Below, piece after piece: positions 49,894-62,516 of a stretch of 64,000 bases of DNA. The notes under the pieces were generated by a model. It did no database searches. It was not told the DNA's origin and worked only from the letters and a program-made list of their open reading frames with translations. The DNA comes from Camarhynchus parvulus (lineage: Eukaryota; Chordata; Aves; Passeriformes; Thraupidae). The stretch spans positions 4,750,501 through 4,814,500 of the forward strand of contig NC_044600.1 in NCBI RefSeq assembly GCF_901933205.1, read 5' to 3'. Position 1 is the first letter of the stretch. Every line of letters starts with the position of its first letter. A program made the translations under genes and the position numbers.

Positions 49894-50626
49894 ATAATAT
49901 TGAATTATATATAATATACATAGTATTAAATACACACATATATCTCTCTATAAAATGGTTGTAGGTGCCATGTTCAGATCAGGAGTGACTCTGTGTTGGA
50001 GCTTGGGTTGATGTCCCAGCACCAAGGGCTGTGCACCCCTTCACTGGGTGTCCCCAGATGCCCCACGAGGTCCCCTTTCCCTCAGCAGGGACAAAACCTG
50101 GTGGTTTTGGTTATTCCCTGGTTGGAGCCCTTGACTCTCCATCTCACTTCTCTCAAGAGCTGCATGACAAAACCAGCAGTTCCAGCCTATTTTGGCGACC
50201 ACTTGCTCCAGGAACCTCAGGAGTTTCATCAAAAGCCTGGATGGATTTCGGGTCTCGGGTTTTATTCATTCCAGCATTGGCTGACAAAGCCCATTACATC
50301 ATCCCTTTGGAAGAGAAATTCTCTGCAGCTGCCTGTGTGGCGCGGGGGTTGGGGGGCTGTTTAAAAAATAACACAGATTTTTGTTTCTTTCTTTCTTTCA
50401 GGGCAATTTTCCTCCCAATTGCTGGAAAACTGAATGCTAAAAAGCTTCAAAAGTGGGAAGGAAAAGGGCAGTGTGCAGCAGTTCCAGCCATTCCTGCGTT
50501 TATTATTATTATTATTTCCTTTCCAAAGACCAAGGGGGGAAAAATAGCCCCATTACCCCGCGCATCCAGCGCGCCCAGCCAGCCGTGAAAAGCAAAGCCA
50601 GTGTCATGGCAATGGCAGATGGCACA

Positions 50627-50694
50627 GAGCGGGAGCAGGAATGGGAGCGGGAGTGGCGGCAGGAGCGGGAACGGGAGCGGGAGAGGGAGGGAGG
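50627..50694. repeat. GGGAGC-like short tandem repeat
   Basis: Imperfect hexamer repeat (cgggag and variants such as caggag, tgggag, gagagg) of about 11 units in a GC-rich patch. Confidence 0.85.
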
Positions 50695-51709
50695 GCTCCG
50701 GCCCCGACCTCCGTGCGGACCGCGCTCCTAATTAGCCCCGGAGCAGGGACTAATTAAACCCAGAGGTAAGACAAGTGATTACTTTTCCTTGCAGAGATGG
50801 GGTGCAGGAGTGATGTGGATGGAGCCGGAGCCGGTGTTGGAGTCGTCCTGACATCAATGGTAGGAAACGATTTCAATCTCGGCTCATCCCTCCCGCGCTG
50901 CCGGGAGCAGGGAGCCGCAGCAGCTATTCCCTGCTCTCCCAATGAGCAGAGGCTGCAGAGAATGTGGGATTGCAAGGAAATACCGATGGGAAGGAGAGAG
51001 GCAGTGTCTGGATGCTGTGCTGATGACGTCAAAATGTGACAGTCTCAATTATTAGCATTATTTGGCACCCAAGTATCCAAAGCACCCCCTTAAACTCACC
51101 CAGGGTCAGAGCAGAAACTCCTCTTCCCTCCTCCATAGTTGTTTTGGAATATTTTTTCATGCTTCATAACCTCATTCTTTTTAATCCACTTTTTCTGGTT
51201 TCCTATAGAAGAAGCAGTTGGAAATAAATTATGTTCACTGCCATTGAACTGGGTGCAAAGCTCTCAGAAAATAGGATATAGAGAGGAAAACTATGATCTT
51301 ATAGAATATAATTATAATAGAGAATTATACATTATATAAGTGTTATATTATATTATATAAAATACAGTTATTCTATAAAGGTATTTATTTTTGCACTGCA
51401 AGAACTGGAAGCCCAGAGCTGCTCATGCAGCTGTGGTTGCTGACGATTCCTTCTGGGATGTGCTGGGCTTTCCACAGCTTTTACAAATGGGCTGAACTTT
51501 GCAAAAACCATGGGAAAACCTGTGGCTGTGGAGCCTTTGGCACTTCTCTGCTCATCCCAGGCAGATGCTCTGTCCCCAGCACACACACGCTGGGCAAGCA
51601 CAGTGCCAATGCAGGCTGCCTCTGCTCGGCTTAAAATAGCTCTGGCTCCAGCCCTGCCCTGCCCAATGGAGCACTGGGAGCATCTCTTCACCTGGACCAT
51701 GATCCCAGT

Positions 51710-51751
51710 CCCTGGGGATCAGTGGGATTTCCCTGGGGATCAGTGGGATTT
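51710..51751. repeat. Perfect 21-base tandem duplication
   Basis: Two exact adjacent copies of a 21-base unit beginning 'ccctggggatcagtgggatt'. Confidence 0.95.
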
Positions 51752-54700
51752 CCAGAGCAACATCCCCCTCTTGCAGAGCATCATCTGGATGATTCAAACT
51801 CAAGCGTTGCCGGATTTCTGCTGCCCAGTGAAACACCAGACAATTTGTGTTTCTATTTTTACCCTGGATTAGTCAAGGGTCGCTGCAGGACCAGATCAGG
51901 GGTGCTGGGCTTTCCAAGGCCTTACGCTTCATCCCATAAATGCTCTTGGCCTTTGGCAAGCAGGAGAAAAGCCTGACAGGATGACTCCTCTTTGCTGCCA
52001 GGGTTGGATCCCCAAGGAGCTGCCAGGGCTGCTGCAGCTCAGCACAGCTCATGGCCTCGCCCCACCACTGCACTGCCCATCCCAGCCTCCCTCACACAGA
52101 AGTGGTCAAAGTCACCCACTCCAGTCTAAAGCATCCAGGATTATGAGAAAACTTGGGAACATCTCGCCAGCAGCGCTGTGGCTGAATGACCACAGCTCCA
52201 ACCTGGCTGGGATGCTCATGGGATAAAAAGAGCCAGGGAGAGTTTGGAATTTCCAGAGAAATCTCTACATTTCTACCTGTTGCTCTTATTTAATGCAGAA
52301 ACAAGGGGAGAACAAACCTGTCTGGAAAGAACAAGTATGGAAATAGAGTTTGGGATTGTTGGAAAGGGATGGGCTATGTCCATGAAAAATAGCAATAGCA
52401 ATAATTAGTCCCAAATCCCTGCTGTGAGCTGCAGATATTGATAGTCTGGATCTCACATACATCAGAATGACTTGTAGTTATCAGCAGCCCCAGGGTTTTC
52501 CTGCCCTCCAGCAAACATGTTTTTCCTACTTGGTCTGGTCATGTTCTGTTTCATTTCATTGCTGAGAGAAATTAAAATATTTCTTACATCTGCATCAGCA
52601 TCTAGTAACAGGGCAAGAATTCAGGAAGCTGAAAAAATATTAAAAAATACATAAACATAAAAATATATACATATAAAAAATAGGACCTTCCTCCCTGTAT
52701 TCCCTGAGCACATGAGGTTGCTTCCAATGCACATTTTATTTTAAGGTGAGTTATTTTGTTGCCATAGTGACATCATTCAGGTTTCCAACCGCTGCCGTGT
52801 TGGTTTTCTCCCAGGCAAGACTTGTCACAAGCAGTCAGCATCCCCAGCCCCTTCCTGGGCAGCAGCTTCCCAGGGGGCTGCAGGATTCCCTGGAATTCCA
52901 GCCTGCACGATGAGCTGTCACCACTCCCTGCTAAGGCACGGGGGCACACAGGACCTGGGGAGTCAGAGAGGAGAGGCAGGCACAGAGAAACTCTGACCAA
53001 AAGGATTTTCCTCTGCCCATTCCTTATCCTTCCTCCTCCACCCGTGCAGTGAGCTGTGAGAAGGTCAAAGAACCCAGCAGCTTTATTAATTAGCACTAAT
53101 TAATACACTCAGCTGCCTCTGGTGTCACTGTGCTCATCTACCCCAGGCCTTGACATGGGCAAGAATAAACCGTGTTTGCCCCCAAAAGCTTAAAATCTCT
53201 GTAAATCCTATTTCTTGCTGCACAGGTGTCTCATGGATTTATTTTATTACCAAGAGAACTGCACTAAAATAAAGATTCTAATACAAAGGTCTGTAATTAT
53301 GTTAATAAAGATGTAAAGAAATGGGGTTCTCTGGTAAGGGAGTATTTGTGGGGTTATTTGGGTCAAATGGGCTCTGTAAGTGTATTGGAAATTAATATTT
53401 AATTTTATGTATTTTTATATTAAATATTTAAATTGTGTTATTATGATGCTAAAGACTTTTAATGGAAAATGCCTTTTTTTGGCTCTAATTAATTTAATTA
53501 AAGCAGGCAGAGTGTGCCTCATTAGCCTAAAACCTATTTCATGGGTGCCAGGCCCTATATGTGACTGAGAGCCAGGGTGCCTGTTCTACTGCAAGGCCAA
53601 AAGGAGCTCAAAAAAAAAAAAAAAAGCTGTTTCAAAGGTTTTCTATGTTTTTAATTTTAAATAAACCATTCCCAGATTATCAAATCAAGGCTACATTCCC
53701 ATGGCAGACCTGAGCCCTGTGTAAGCCTTCCCAGGATTGCAGCATCTGGCTAAATCCAGCCCAGATTAAAGCAAAGCTTTCATTGCACAAACTCTCCCTG
53801 AAAGCAGCAGGATGCTCCTGACGCCGGGAAAAGGACAGAGCTGGGAATTGCAGGCAGAGGATAAGGAATGCCAAAGGCAGCAGCAGGGTCCAGAGGAGAG
53901 GAGGCAAGGTCCTGTGCTGTACGAGGGGCTGGGGCACTTCTCCTCTGCAGAGGGAATTTGGGAAGCAGAGCCACTCCAGTCAGGGACATTGGGTGTTCCT
54001 GAGATCACCCCAGCTCCCTCATGGAAACCCTCTGGAACACAGCCTGGACACACCAGTCCACAGCTCAGTAACAGCCCTCACAACAAGGCTCTTTGCTTGC
54101 AGAGGTTTTAGCCAAAGCCATTGTTTTAACACCCTTTTTAATATTTATTCCGAATGTCTTTGACTGGGGGAAGGGTGGAAGGGGCTCCCAATTTAATTCC
54201 ATAATCCCCCTAAGCCTTGCTTAATGCACTCACTCTGCCTGGCCTCTGTGAATTCTACAGTGGTGTTTTGGGTGGTTGCAGCACTGCACTGGAAAATGTC
54301 CCATCATTTATTTTGCAGCTATTTGAGGGAAATGATTGCCAGGGCTGGAAGCCTGGTTGTTAAATCTGTATTGCCAAATGAAACAAATTCTGTCGCCCAG
54401 ATGGGGCTGGACCTCGGGGCTGCCACGTGGATTCCTGAATGAGGTAGCTCAGAGTCCAGTTGAAAACTCCCAAAATTAACATTAAAGCAGGAGCAGGAGA
54501 CTTTAGCAGTTGGTGAAAAATGTCATTTTTAGCTGAGGGGGTGGGTGGGGCTGCAGGGAACAAAGCAGAGTGCCCAGCTCTGGGACACCCACATCCCCTG
54601 GGATGAGTCCCCCCAAGCATGGCCATGGCTCACCCCAACTGCCCTTGGGTGGGAGGGGTGGAAGTGCTGCTGGAGGGAAATTCCAGCAACAGATTTTGTC

Positions 54701-57665
54701 CTGCTGCTTTCTTCTCCTGACAGCGAGGGAGTGCTGCAGTCTGGTTTGTTTTCCACATGTTCAAGAAAGACAAAACAATGCTTTCAAGAGTCTTGACGTA
54801 TCTCACGAGCCTCTGGTCTCACATAATCCCTCCCTCAGTCCTCAGCTCCCAGGATTTCTCCAATATCTGCTTGAAACTTGCACCAAGAGGATAGCATCAC
54901 TCTCAATGGGATTTTTCAATGTCCCATTTCAGGATGCACTGTGTCTCCCATGGGAGTGTTCCTCAGCCATTCCAGAGGCATCCTGGAGTCAGCAAGGACA
55001 AAACCCCCAAATACAAGGGCATGGGGGGCTGGCAGAGTCCATAGGCAGCAGCAAAGGCAAGATGGAAGATGGGTGCGGAAGAAAGCCAAGGTCTGAAAGG
55101 TGTTACCTGTAACAACCTCAGTCAGCAAGCAGGAGGAAGGAGCAAAGAGAAGAAAAAAAAAAAAAGAGACTGAGATCTACTGACTGCACAGAGCAGGAGG
55201 GAGAAGGATGTCCAGAGACATCAGGAAACACATGGAGAGAGGAGGATCCTCAACAGGAAATGGCAGACCCTTTAGACTTCAAGGACAAAGTGGAGAATGA
55301 ACAGGAGAAGCTTTTTTCCACCTCTACACCATATTCCACACATATCCCATTATAATCCAGGGATAACAAAGAAAAGCTCAGGGAAATAAGGATGATGGCA
55401 CAGTTCTGTCCATGTGCCTTCACAGCTTCACCTTCCACCTACGGTGGTTTTCCAGCAGAAACTCAACCACACAGAACTTGCCGACTTCATAAACTCTTAA
55501 TAGGCTTTTATTGGTGTAAGAGAAATGAAAGGGAACAGCCAACAGGGCAAGAACTTGCAGGTGTTAAAAACCACCTCACTGGAAATTAAATTAAATTAAA
55601 TTAGTCCTTTGATTAAAAAAAAACCACTTTAAAGGACCTTCCAAGAATGTAATGCCTCTCCAAATCAAGATGACACACAAAACATATTGTAGCAGGTTAT
55701 GTCTCAAGCCCTAATACTTTAAGGCCAAGAATAAAAAGAGATTCTGAAATCTGAACTCCTGTGGACATCAGGGGAAAGACCTTTCCCAGGGATACAAAGC
55801 TGGAAGGCTACAGGAGAATGTGAATGTTCAATGATGGAAGTGCAAGAATTAAATGAAATGGGATCACTTTACTGCAGAGGAATTTAAGGAAGCTTCCATG
55901 ATAAAGCTTTTCCTTATGAGGGATAAGAGGGAGACATCATCCCAAATTGAAGATCACAAGAAGAGGCTTTATAATCAATAAATAAAAATAATGGGAAGAG
56001 AATTCCTGTATGGGACAGTGCTTTGAGAAATATTCCAAAATCCCATCCTCAGATTCCATGATTAGTACTTAGAAAGTTCAATCTAAACTCACACTCCTGT
56101 GAGCAAATTTACAGAGGACAGTTTTCTAATCCATCACTTCATGCAGTAATTAAGAATTAATTTTATAAGACTGTATTTAAAGAGTATTAATGAGCTTATT
56201 TACAATGTCTGCCTGTTAGGGATGTCAATAAAAAAAATTAATCAAAATGTTTTATAACCTTTTATTTCAATAAAAGCAGTGCTGTAAAAAACCCTATTGC
56301 ACTCCTTCCCAAAATTTCTAATATTTTTTGTAGAATGAAAAATATAATTAAAATATAAAAATCCTCAAAACTTTATGGAAAAGGGTATGGGATACAGAGA
56401 GATGTAATTTTAATAAAATTATTTACTTAGCTGAAGGAGTTCCAGTAAAATTTGCATGTCCAGGGAGAGAGGTGATGAATTCCCAGCTGCAGTCAGATGC
56501 TTTGTGCCCAGGCTTCTGGGAGAAGCCAAAAACGCAGGATTTGGCCCTAAAAACCTAAAAATCCACAAAGAAAACATCAAAGGATTATTTACAAATAATT
56601 AGCATGACTTAAAATTGCTGAATTAGCCCAGCAGTGATATCACATGGTATTTTTGGGGTGAGATCCTTGTGCAAGGGACCCCTGGACTGGCAGCAGTCAG
56701 GGTACATCAGGAGAAGCTGGAAAAGGCTGGGAAGGGAGCTTGATCCCAGCCAGGGGACACAGGTCAGAATCAGGCCCTTAGACAGGGATTGTGCAGGGTG
56801 CAGTAGTGACACCAGCAATAACAAAACATACCTGGTCACTTATACCCAGTAGTAAATTTGCTGCTATAAAACTTGGGGGTTTCAGGCACTTTGAGGTACA
56901 AAGTTGGAATTCAGAGATGCTGGGGATGGATCTGGTACTGATGTCATTCCCCTGGTCCTTCTGCTGGCAGAGCCCAGAGCACACAGGGACACAGAGCCAC
57001 CCCTTTTCCTGGATGTTCCATCCACAGCTGGATTTTGCATTTCTGGGTGAAATAGAGATAAGGAAAAATGTTTAGGTAATAGTCAGAAATGTCACTGCTT
57101 TGCAAACCAGGCGGATTAAGTTCCCCCAGTCGCAGCAGGGCTGCACGCACTGATCACAGCTCACAGCAGCTAATGGCTGCCATAAGGAATGTGAGATATG
57201 GATCAGTCCACGGAGCAAGGGATGACACTGCTCCAGGCAGGTGGAATTTAGGCTGAATGGATTTTAGGATTCTCAAGAGGAAAAACCCATCATATTTACA
57301 TCACCAGAACAAGTAATTAATCAACAAGACGAACTGCTGCAAGACAGAATTTAGAAACAAAGCCGAGCGGCGTCCTGGCTCGTCCTCCATCACCTTCCTA
57401 TGGGATAATGTCGCTCCCAACTCCTGGGTGTCTGGCACCATCTAGAGGAATGATTGGAATGATGCAGCAGAGAAATTAAATAATAAATTATTAAAAATAG
57501 CAAAAATCCTAGAGCAGATCTTGTGTAATATCTAACAGCTATTTAGATATTATTTAACAGCTCTTGTCGAGGAAGAGAACCACAGGAAGGAGTGGGAACT
57601 TGGAGATTTTTCCTGCAAAAACAGGATGTTGGTTTGCACACACAAACCCTGCACTCTAGCAACTG

Positions 57666-57681
57666 TAATTAGCGCTAATTA
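57666..57681. promoter_or_regulatory. Palindromic double homeodomain site
   Basis: TAATTAGCGCTAATTA is a perfect 16-base palindrome made of two TAATTA homeodomain cores, followed at once by TTTTGCAT, one change from the POU octamer half. Function is inferred. Confidence 0.4.
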
Positions 57682-59469
57682 TTTTGCATCTCGTTTATTT
57701 TTTTTAAATAAATGATGATATCAAAATTTGAGGTTTTTCTATGTAAAGATCTTAAAATAAGCTTGGACTTTTCAATATTCCTTTACTCACAGCTGTGTAG
57801 CACAAGGCACCAACTCCTGGATTCCTTCTGAACAGCTAAACAAAAACTTGGATTTAATTTAACTACCATCCTTATTTGTCATTTAGCTCCATTGAAAGAC
57901 CCAAGATGAGCAGAATGTTCATAGAAATCTTCATGGGTTGCTTCCAACTTGGGGGTATTTTATGAAATGTACACAGAAAATATTCTTTAAAAAAAGCCAA
58001 AAATGCATAATTTGTTCCAGTGTTTAAATCCAGCTGAATTCAAGCATGTGAATCCTTACCTACATTTACTGAAAAGGTACAATGCAGGTAAATCCACTAT
58101 ATCTGCACAATTCTACTCTAAACTTTCTTTTTTTGATTTTAACTGTACATTTCCAGTTATAGTAAACCACAATTCTGTTTTCACACACAGCTAAAGCAGG
58201 ATTTGACTCATGAGGGCAGACTAATCATAAATAAAAAATGAGAGAGACACCTTTACCTGGTTTTACAAGCTGATTGTGAAGAAGTTAATTTAATTTTGTA
58301 GTCAAATTAAACAGGGGGTTGAGTTTTACTTTTAACTACAACTGAGAGTAAAACTCCTTACAACACCAAAGAGGGAGAAGCGATGGGCATTTGAATGTCA
58401 TCAGTTCCTACTCCTAAAATCCCTCAAAAACTTTTGTTTTTTTTTTTTCTTTAAAGAGCAGTATGGAAAGAAACAGCTACAATCCAGCTTCTTCCTTAAA
58501 GCATCTCTGCTCCTGAATCCTTCCGTGGCTCATTAGTCTGTTCTCCCTCCTCCTGCCACCAGCTGCTGCTGGCATTTACATAACAGAGCTCTGCTCTGAG
58601 GAAAGATGAATCAGCACATCCATAAAATCCTGCTTTCACTCTGAGATTTACTATCACCCCCAGCATGCTGCTGCTTGGATGCAGAGGATCTGGAAAAAGA
58701 TGAGTCATGGAGCTGCAGAATCCACGTGTGGTGTGGAAATGGAGCTCCTGGGGAAAGAGAGGATGGGCATTACTCACCAGACATGACTCCTGGAGGGGAA
58801 AACCCGGGAGAGGTGAGAAGAGGTATCGATAACAGCCCTTGTAGCAGGCTTAGGGAGAGATGAAGCAACTGGGAGAGTGTTAAGGAGAGGAAGCTGAGGT
58901 GTCAGGGAGTCAGGAATGTCGGGAAGAGGCTCGGGAGTGACTGCACGGCAGCACAGTCCAACCATAGCCAGGCTGAGGGAAGTCCCCTGTGAACTGCTTG
59001 GGAATGAGGAATGCTGGTTGTACCTGCCCCTGGTGCAGGTACCTGCACAGCTGTGCCCTCAGCACACACAGGACACACTTGGGGCATTCCCAACACCCTC
59101 CCCTCCTGCTGATGCAGAATCCATCTGGGCCACGATGTGGAACAGCACCCAGCACGGCTGAGCACTGACCCAAGGTTGTGGAGTGAGAACCAAGCAAGGA
59201 GCAGCCAGGCTCCCAGCTGGAATGCTGCAGGAAGGACACAAGCAAGGCATGGACAAGCTTACTTTGGGAGCTTTTTCTATCCCAGGCTTTTCTGGGCTTT
59301 ACTGCAGAAATGCCCATGGGCTCTAGACAGGCCCAAAGAGAACAATCCTGCCTGGTGCTGCTGCAGCTTCACCTGTGCCACCCCCAAGCTCAAATGAAAG
59401 CAAATAATGAGTGGAGAGATTCACTAAGGCACCAAAAGGTGCCAAGGAAATGTCACATTCCTAAAGAAA

Positions 59470-59990
59470 TATAGAATCATGGAATCCCAGAATGGTTTGG
59501 GTTGGAAGGGGCCTTAAAGCCCATCCACTCCCTGTCATGGGCAGGGACACTTTCCAATAGCCCAGGCTGCTCCAAGCCCCATCCAGCCAGGCCTTGGACA
59601 CTTCAGGGATGGGGCAAACACAGCTTCTCTGGGCAACCTTTGCCAGGGCCTCTCCACCCTCACAGGGCAGAATTCCTTCCCAGCATCCCAGCTAACCCTG
59701 GCCTCTGGTAGTGGGAGGCCATTCCCTCTTGTCCTGGCACTCCAGGCCCATGCAGTCTCTCTCCACTTTCCCTGTGGGCTCCCCTCAGGCACTGGGAGGC
59801 CACAGTTAGGTCACCCTGGAGCTTCTCTTCTCCAGGCTGAACAAGCCCAATTCTCCCAGCCCTTCCTCACAGCAGAGCTGCTCCATCCCTCTGACCATAT
59901 TGGTGCCTCCACTGGATTTGCTCCAACAACTCCATGTCCTTCCTGTGCTGGGGATCCCAGGGCTGCAGGTGGGGTCTCACCTAAGCATGA
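59470..59990 (-). mobile_element. CR1 LINE, about 520 bases of the 3' region
   Basis: The longest copy here, inverted: 'aatggtttgggttggaaggg', 'ccagccaggccttggacact', 'tgccagggcctctccaccct', 'gggaggccattccctcttgt', 'ctccaggctgaacaagccca' and 'tgctccatccctctgaccat'. It extends into the region just before the CR1 3' UTR. No usable reverse-transcriptase frame remains. Confidence 0.95.
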
Positions 59991-60469
59991 ATGTGGAGCT
60001 GCTGGCACAAAATGCACCAGGACATGGCGCTGGCCACTATTTATGGGGCTGTTTTTCCCCTGACATGGAATTCTGTTCAGCTCAGGAAGATGGATTTGTA
60101 CTTTCAGGACATATTATAAAACATCATCCGTGTTTTCTCTTTTGCCTGCCCATCATGCATGAAAAGATGAGCTTGCAACTCTGGGCTCTGAAGACACGTG
60201 GGACAAACATTACCTCTCTGGAGAGTGGGATCAGTGTGTGCTTCTCCTGGCTGGGAATTCATTCTGAGAACAGCAGTTTCACCCTGTCTCTCCGGGGAAG
60301 ATCTGCAGCTTTGGGGTCCTGCTGGGAAGCTGGGAGAGCTGTTACTATTGGGAAGCCACTGGAATTTGCAGCTTTGTCAGTGGCACCTTGTGTTTGCCCA
60401 CTGACGAGCTGAGCAATGAACCTGCCCTGAAAACATTCCAAGAGTAATTGTTTGGAGTAAGTAAGAAAA

Positions 60470-60736
60470 ATGGAAAGGGACTTGGGATGAAGGGAAATGG
60501 CTTCCCACTGCCAGAGGGCAGGGGAAAGGTGGAATATTGGGAAGAAATTTTTATTGTGAAGGGGTTGAGGCCCTGGCACAGGGTGCCCAGAGCAGCTGTG
60601 GCTGCCCCTGGATCCCTGGAAGCGTCCAAGGCCAGGCTGGACAGGGCTTGGAGTGTCCCTGCCCATGACAGGGGTGGGATGGGATGAACTTTAAGGTCCC
60701 TTCCACCAAACCATTCTGGGATCCTATCAACAGTCA
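60470..60736 (+). mobile_element. CR1 LINE, 3' fragment
   Basis: Plus-strand CR1: 'attgggaagaaatttttatt', 'gaggccctggcacagggtgc', 'gtccaaggccaggctggaca' and 'aaccattctgggatcctat'. It lies about 480 bases from the inverted copy to its left. Confidence 0.94.
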
Positions 60737-61739
60737 CTGAGAACTTAAGAACTTTAGAGGACGATGAAGAGGAAACAGGGTCCACAAATCACCCAGTTAA
60801 TCCAAGCTCCTGGCACAAAACAGCTTCCACAGCTGGATAAAGGGGCAGGTGAGTACAGGTGAATTATGTGGAGCAGCTTAATGCCAAATCCCCAAATCCT
60901 TCTCCCTGGGTGCCTGGAGGCATCCTGTGGAGCTGCCAGCAGGAGGGACTGCACCCTGACTGCACAGCAACAAAACCCTGAGCCAGTGCTCGACAGCAAA
61001 CCCAGTCCTGAGCAGATGCTATAAATATGTGCTCAAACTGAATTTATTCTTAATATTTCCAGAGCATCGACTCACAGTGATTCAGCTCTCTGTGTTCCAG
61101 GCAAGAGGAGAGGCTGTCCTTTGTTATGCCATGATGACAGTGGTTTATACACTGGAGTTCTAACACCAAATGTCAGGTATTTGAGATAAAATACAGTTCA
61201 CTTGATGCTGAAGTGACACCAATTTCATGAGCTCTGACAGGAAAAATATTTCCATTAAAACTATCTATTCCGACCCTGACCCCTTTGTTCCTTGAGAACA
61301 GATGCTGTATCCATCATATTGGAATTTCCTGGTCACGGGGAGCAAACACTTTAACTCCTAAAGTCACTCCAACCTGAGACACTTCCCTGCAGCCTGGCCT
61401 TATTTACCGGGAGCCCGGAAGAGGCTGCCACCTCCCCACTGAGCAATCCTGGGTCCCCTCCATGGCACAGGCGTGGGCTCCATCCCCCTACCCTTAACAG
61501 GATCCCTAAGATTCCTGAATCCCTTCATTCTCTTAAAAACTGCTTCATATGAGGCAAACATGGGGCTCCATTTCCAGGCGCTGCCCAGGCAGGAGGCCAC
61601 GACCAGAGGCCAAGAACACTGCGGCCGTGAGGGCTGGGAAGGGCCGGAGCTGTGAGGGCCGAGGCAGGAACAACCGGGAGCGCTGAGGACGGAACCCACG
61701 AGGACAAAAGCCGTTAGAGCTCCCCCGTGACGGCCACCG

Positions 61740-62157
61740 GGCCCTCTGAAACACAGCTCGGCTCAGCGCAGCCCCGTGACAACGGCCGAACGCCTCGGGC
61801 ACATCCCGGCTCTCCCCTCCCGGCCCGGCCCTTCCTCTTCCTCCTCCTCCTCCCTCAGCCACCGCCCGGAAGTGGCGGGCGCCCCCCCGCGGCGCGTCAC
61901 CGCCCCGCCCTTCCTGCCCCCCCGCCCGCCCGGCGCTGCCGCGCGCGCCCCCGGCGGCGGGCGGCGGCGGTGCGGGCGGTGCCGGCGGCGCTCGGTCCGC
62001 GGAGCCGCGATGAGCCCGGGCGGGACCCGCGCCCGCACCCGCACCGGGACCCGCGCCCCGCACCGGCACCGCCGCTCCGGCATGGGGCTGCGCCCGCACT
62101 AGGAGCCGAGTCCCCCCGGGGCGCCATCCGCCACCTCCCCTCCCCCTCCCGAGGAGG
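61740..62157 (+). promoter_or_regulatory. BRWD3: BRWD3 CpG-island promoter and 5' UTR
   Basis: Strong CpG island immediately upstream of the BRWD3 start codon. An ETS/GABPA-type CCGGAAGTG lies at 61866-61874 and GC boxes follow. No TATA box. The start of transcription is likely between about 61880 and 62050. The island continues through exons 1-4. Confidence 0.8.
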
Positions 62158-62194
62158 ATGGCGGCGGCGGCCGCCCCGACCCAGCTGGAAGCCG
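62158..62194 (+). CDS. BRWD3: BRWD3 coding exon 1
   Basis: BRWD3 is a large nuclear protein of about 1,800 residues with N-terminal WD40 repeats and two bromodomains. It serves as a CUL4-DDB1 ubiquitin-ligase substrate receptor and chromatin reader; the human gene is linked to X-linked intellectual disability. This exon encodes MAAAAAPTQLEA plus one base of the next codon. The ATG has A at -3 and G at +4. Human BRWD3 begins MAAAPTQIEAELYY, so this bird has two extra alanines. Donor GTGGGT, phase 1. Only the first 62 codons are in the window; BRWD1 and PHIP are less similar here and are not next to SH3BGRL. Confidence 0.95.
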
Positions 62195-62279
62195 GTGGGT
62201 ATCGCTGGCGGCGGGGGCTGCGCTCCGCACCCTCTCCGTTCTAACCGTGTCTAACCCGCTCTCCCCCGCCCCTCCGCAG

Positions 62280-62338
62280 AGCTCTACTACCTGATCGCAC
62301 GGTTCCTGCAGTCCGGACCCTGCAAGAAATCAGCCCAG
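62280..62338 (+). CDS. BRWD3: BRWD3 coding exon 2
   Basis: After a CCGCAG acceptor it completes the split Glu codon and encodes ELYYLIARFLQSGPCKKSAQ, ending at residue 32 before GTGAGC. Human differs only at one position (NK for KK). It forms the conserved helical (LisH-like) N-terminal segment ahead of the WD40 repeats. The 85-base intron before it is very short. Confidence 0.96.
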
Positions 62339-62486
62339 GTGAGCGCGGAGCCGGCGCTCCGGCCGGGCCGGGCGGGCGGCGACGGGACGGGACGGGACTG
62401 GACGGGACGGGGCGGCGGAGCCGCTGCGCTGCGGTCGCCGGACTCACGTCCTTTGTGTGTGTGTCTGTGTGTCCCTCTGTCCCCAG

Positions 62487-62516
62487 GTACTGGTGGAGGA
62501 GCTGGAGGAGCACCAG
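62487..62516 (+). CDS. BRWD3: BRWD3 coding exon 3
   Basis: A 30-base micro-exon encoding VLVEELEEHQ (residues 33-42), bounded by CCCCAG and GTGAGG. Human has VLVQELEEHQ. The intron before it is 148 bases. Confidence 0.95.

Larger units (their letters stand above)
42851..61720. other. Intergenic region between HMGN and BRWD3
   Basis: About 18.9 kb without a recognised gene on either strand. It contains eight CR1 pieces (43.7, 45.1, 45.8, 46.7, 49.5, 49.7, 59.5 and 60.5 kb), a GGGAGC-like repeat at 50.6 kb, a 21-base tandem duplication at 51.7 kb and three paired homeodomain-type sites (50.7, 53.1 and 57.7 kb). Stretches 47-49.4 kb, 51-53 kb and 54-57.6 kb hold nothing I recognise. Confidence 0.8.
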
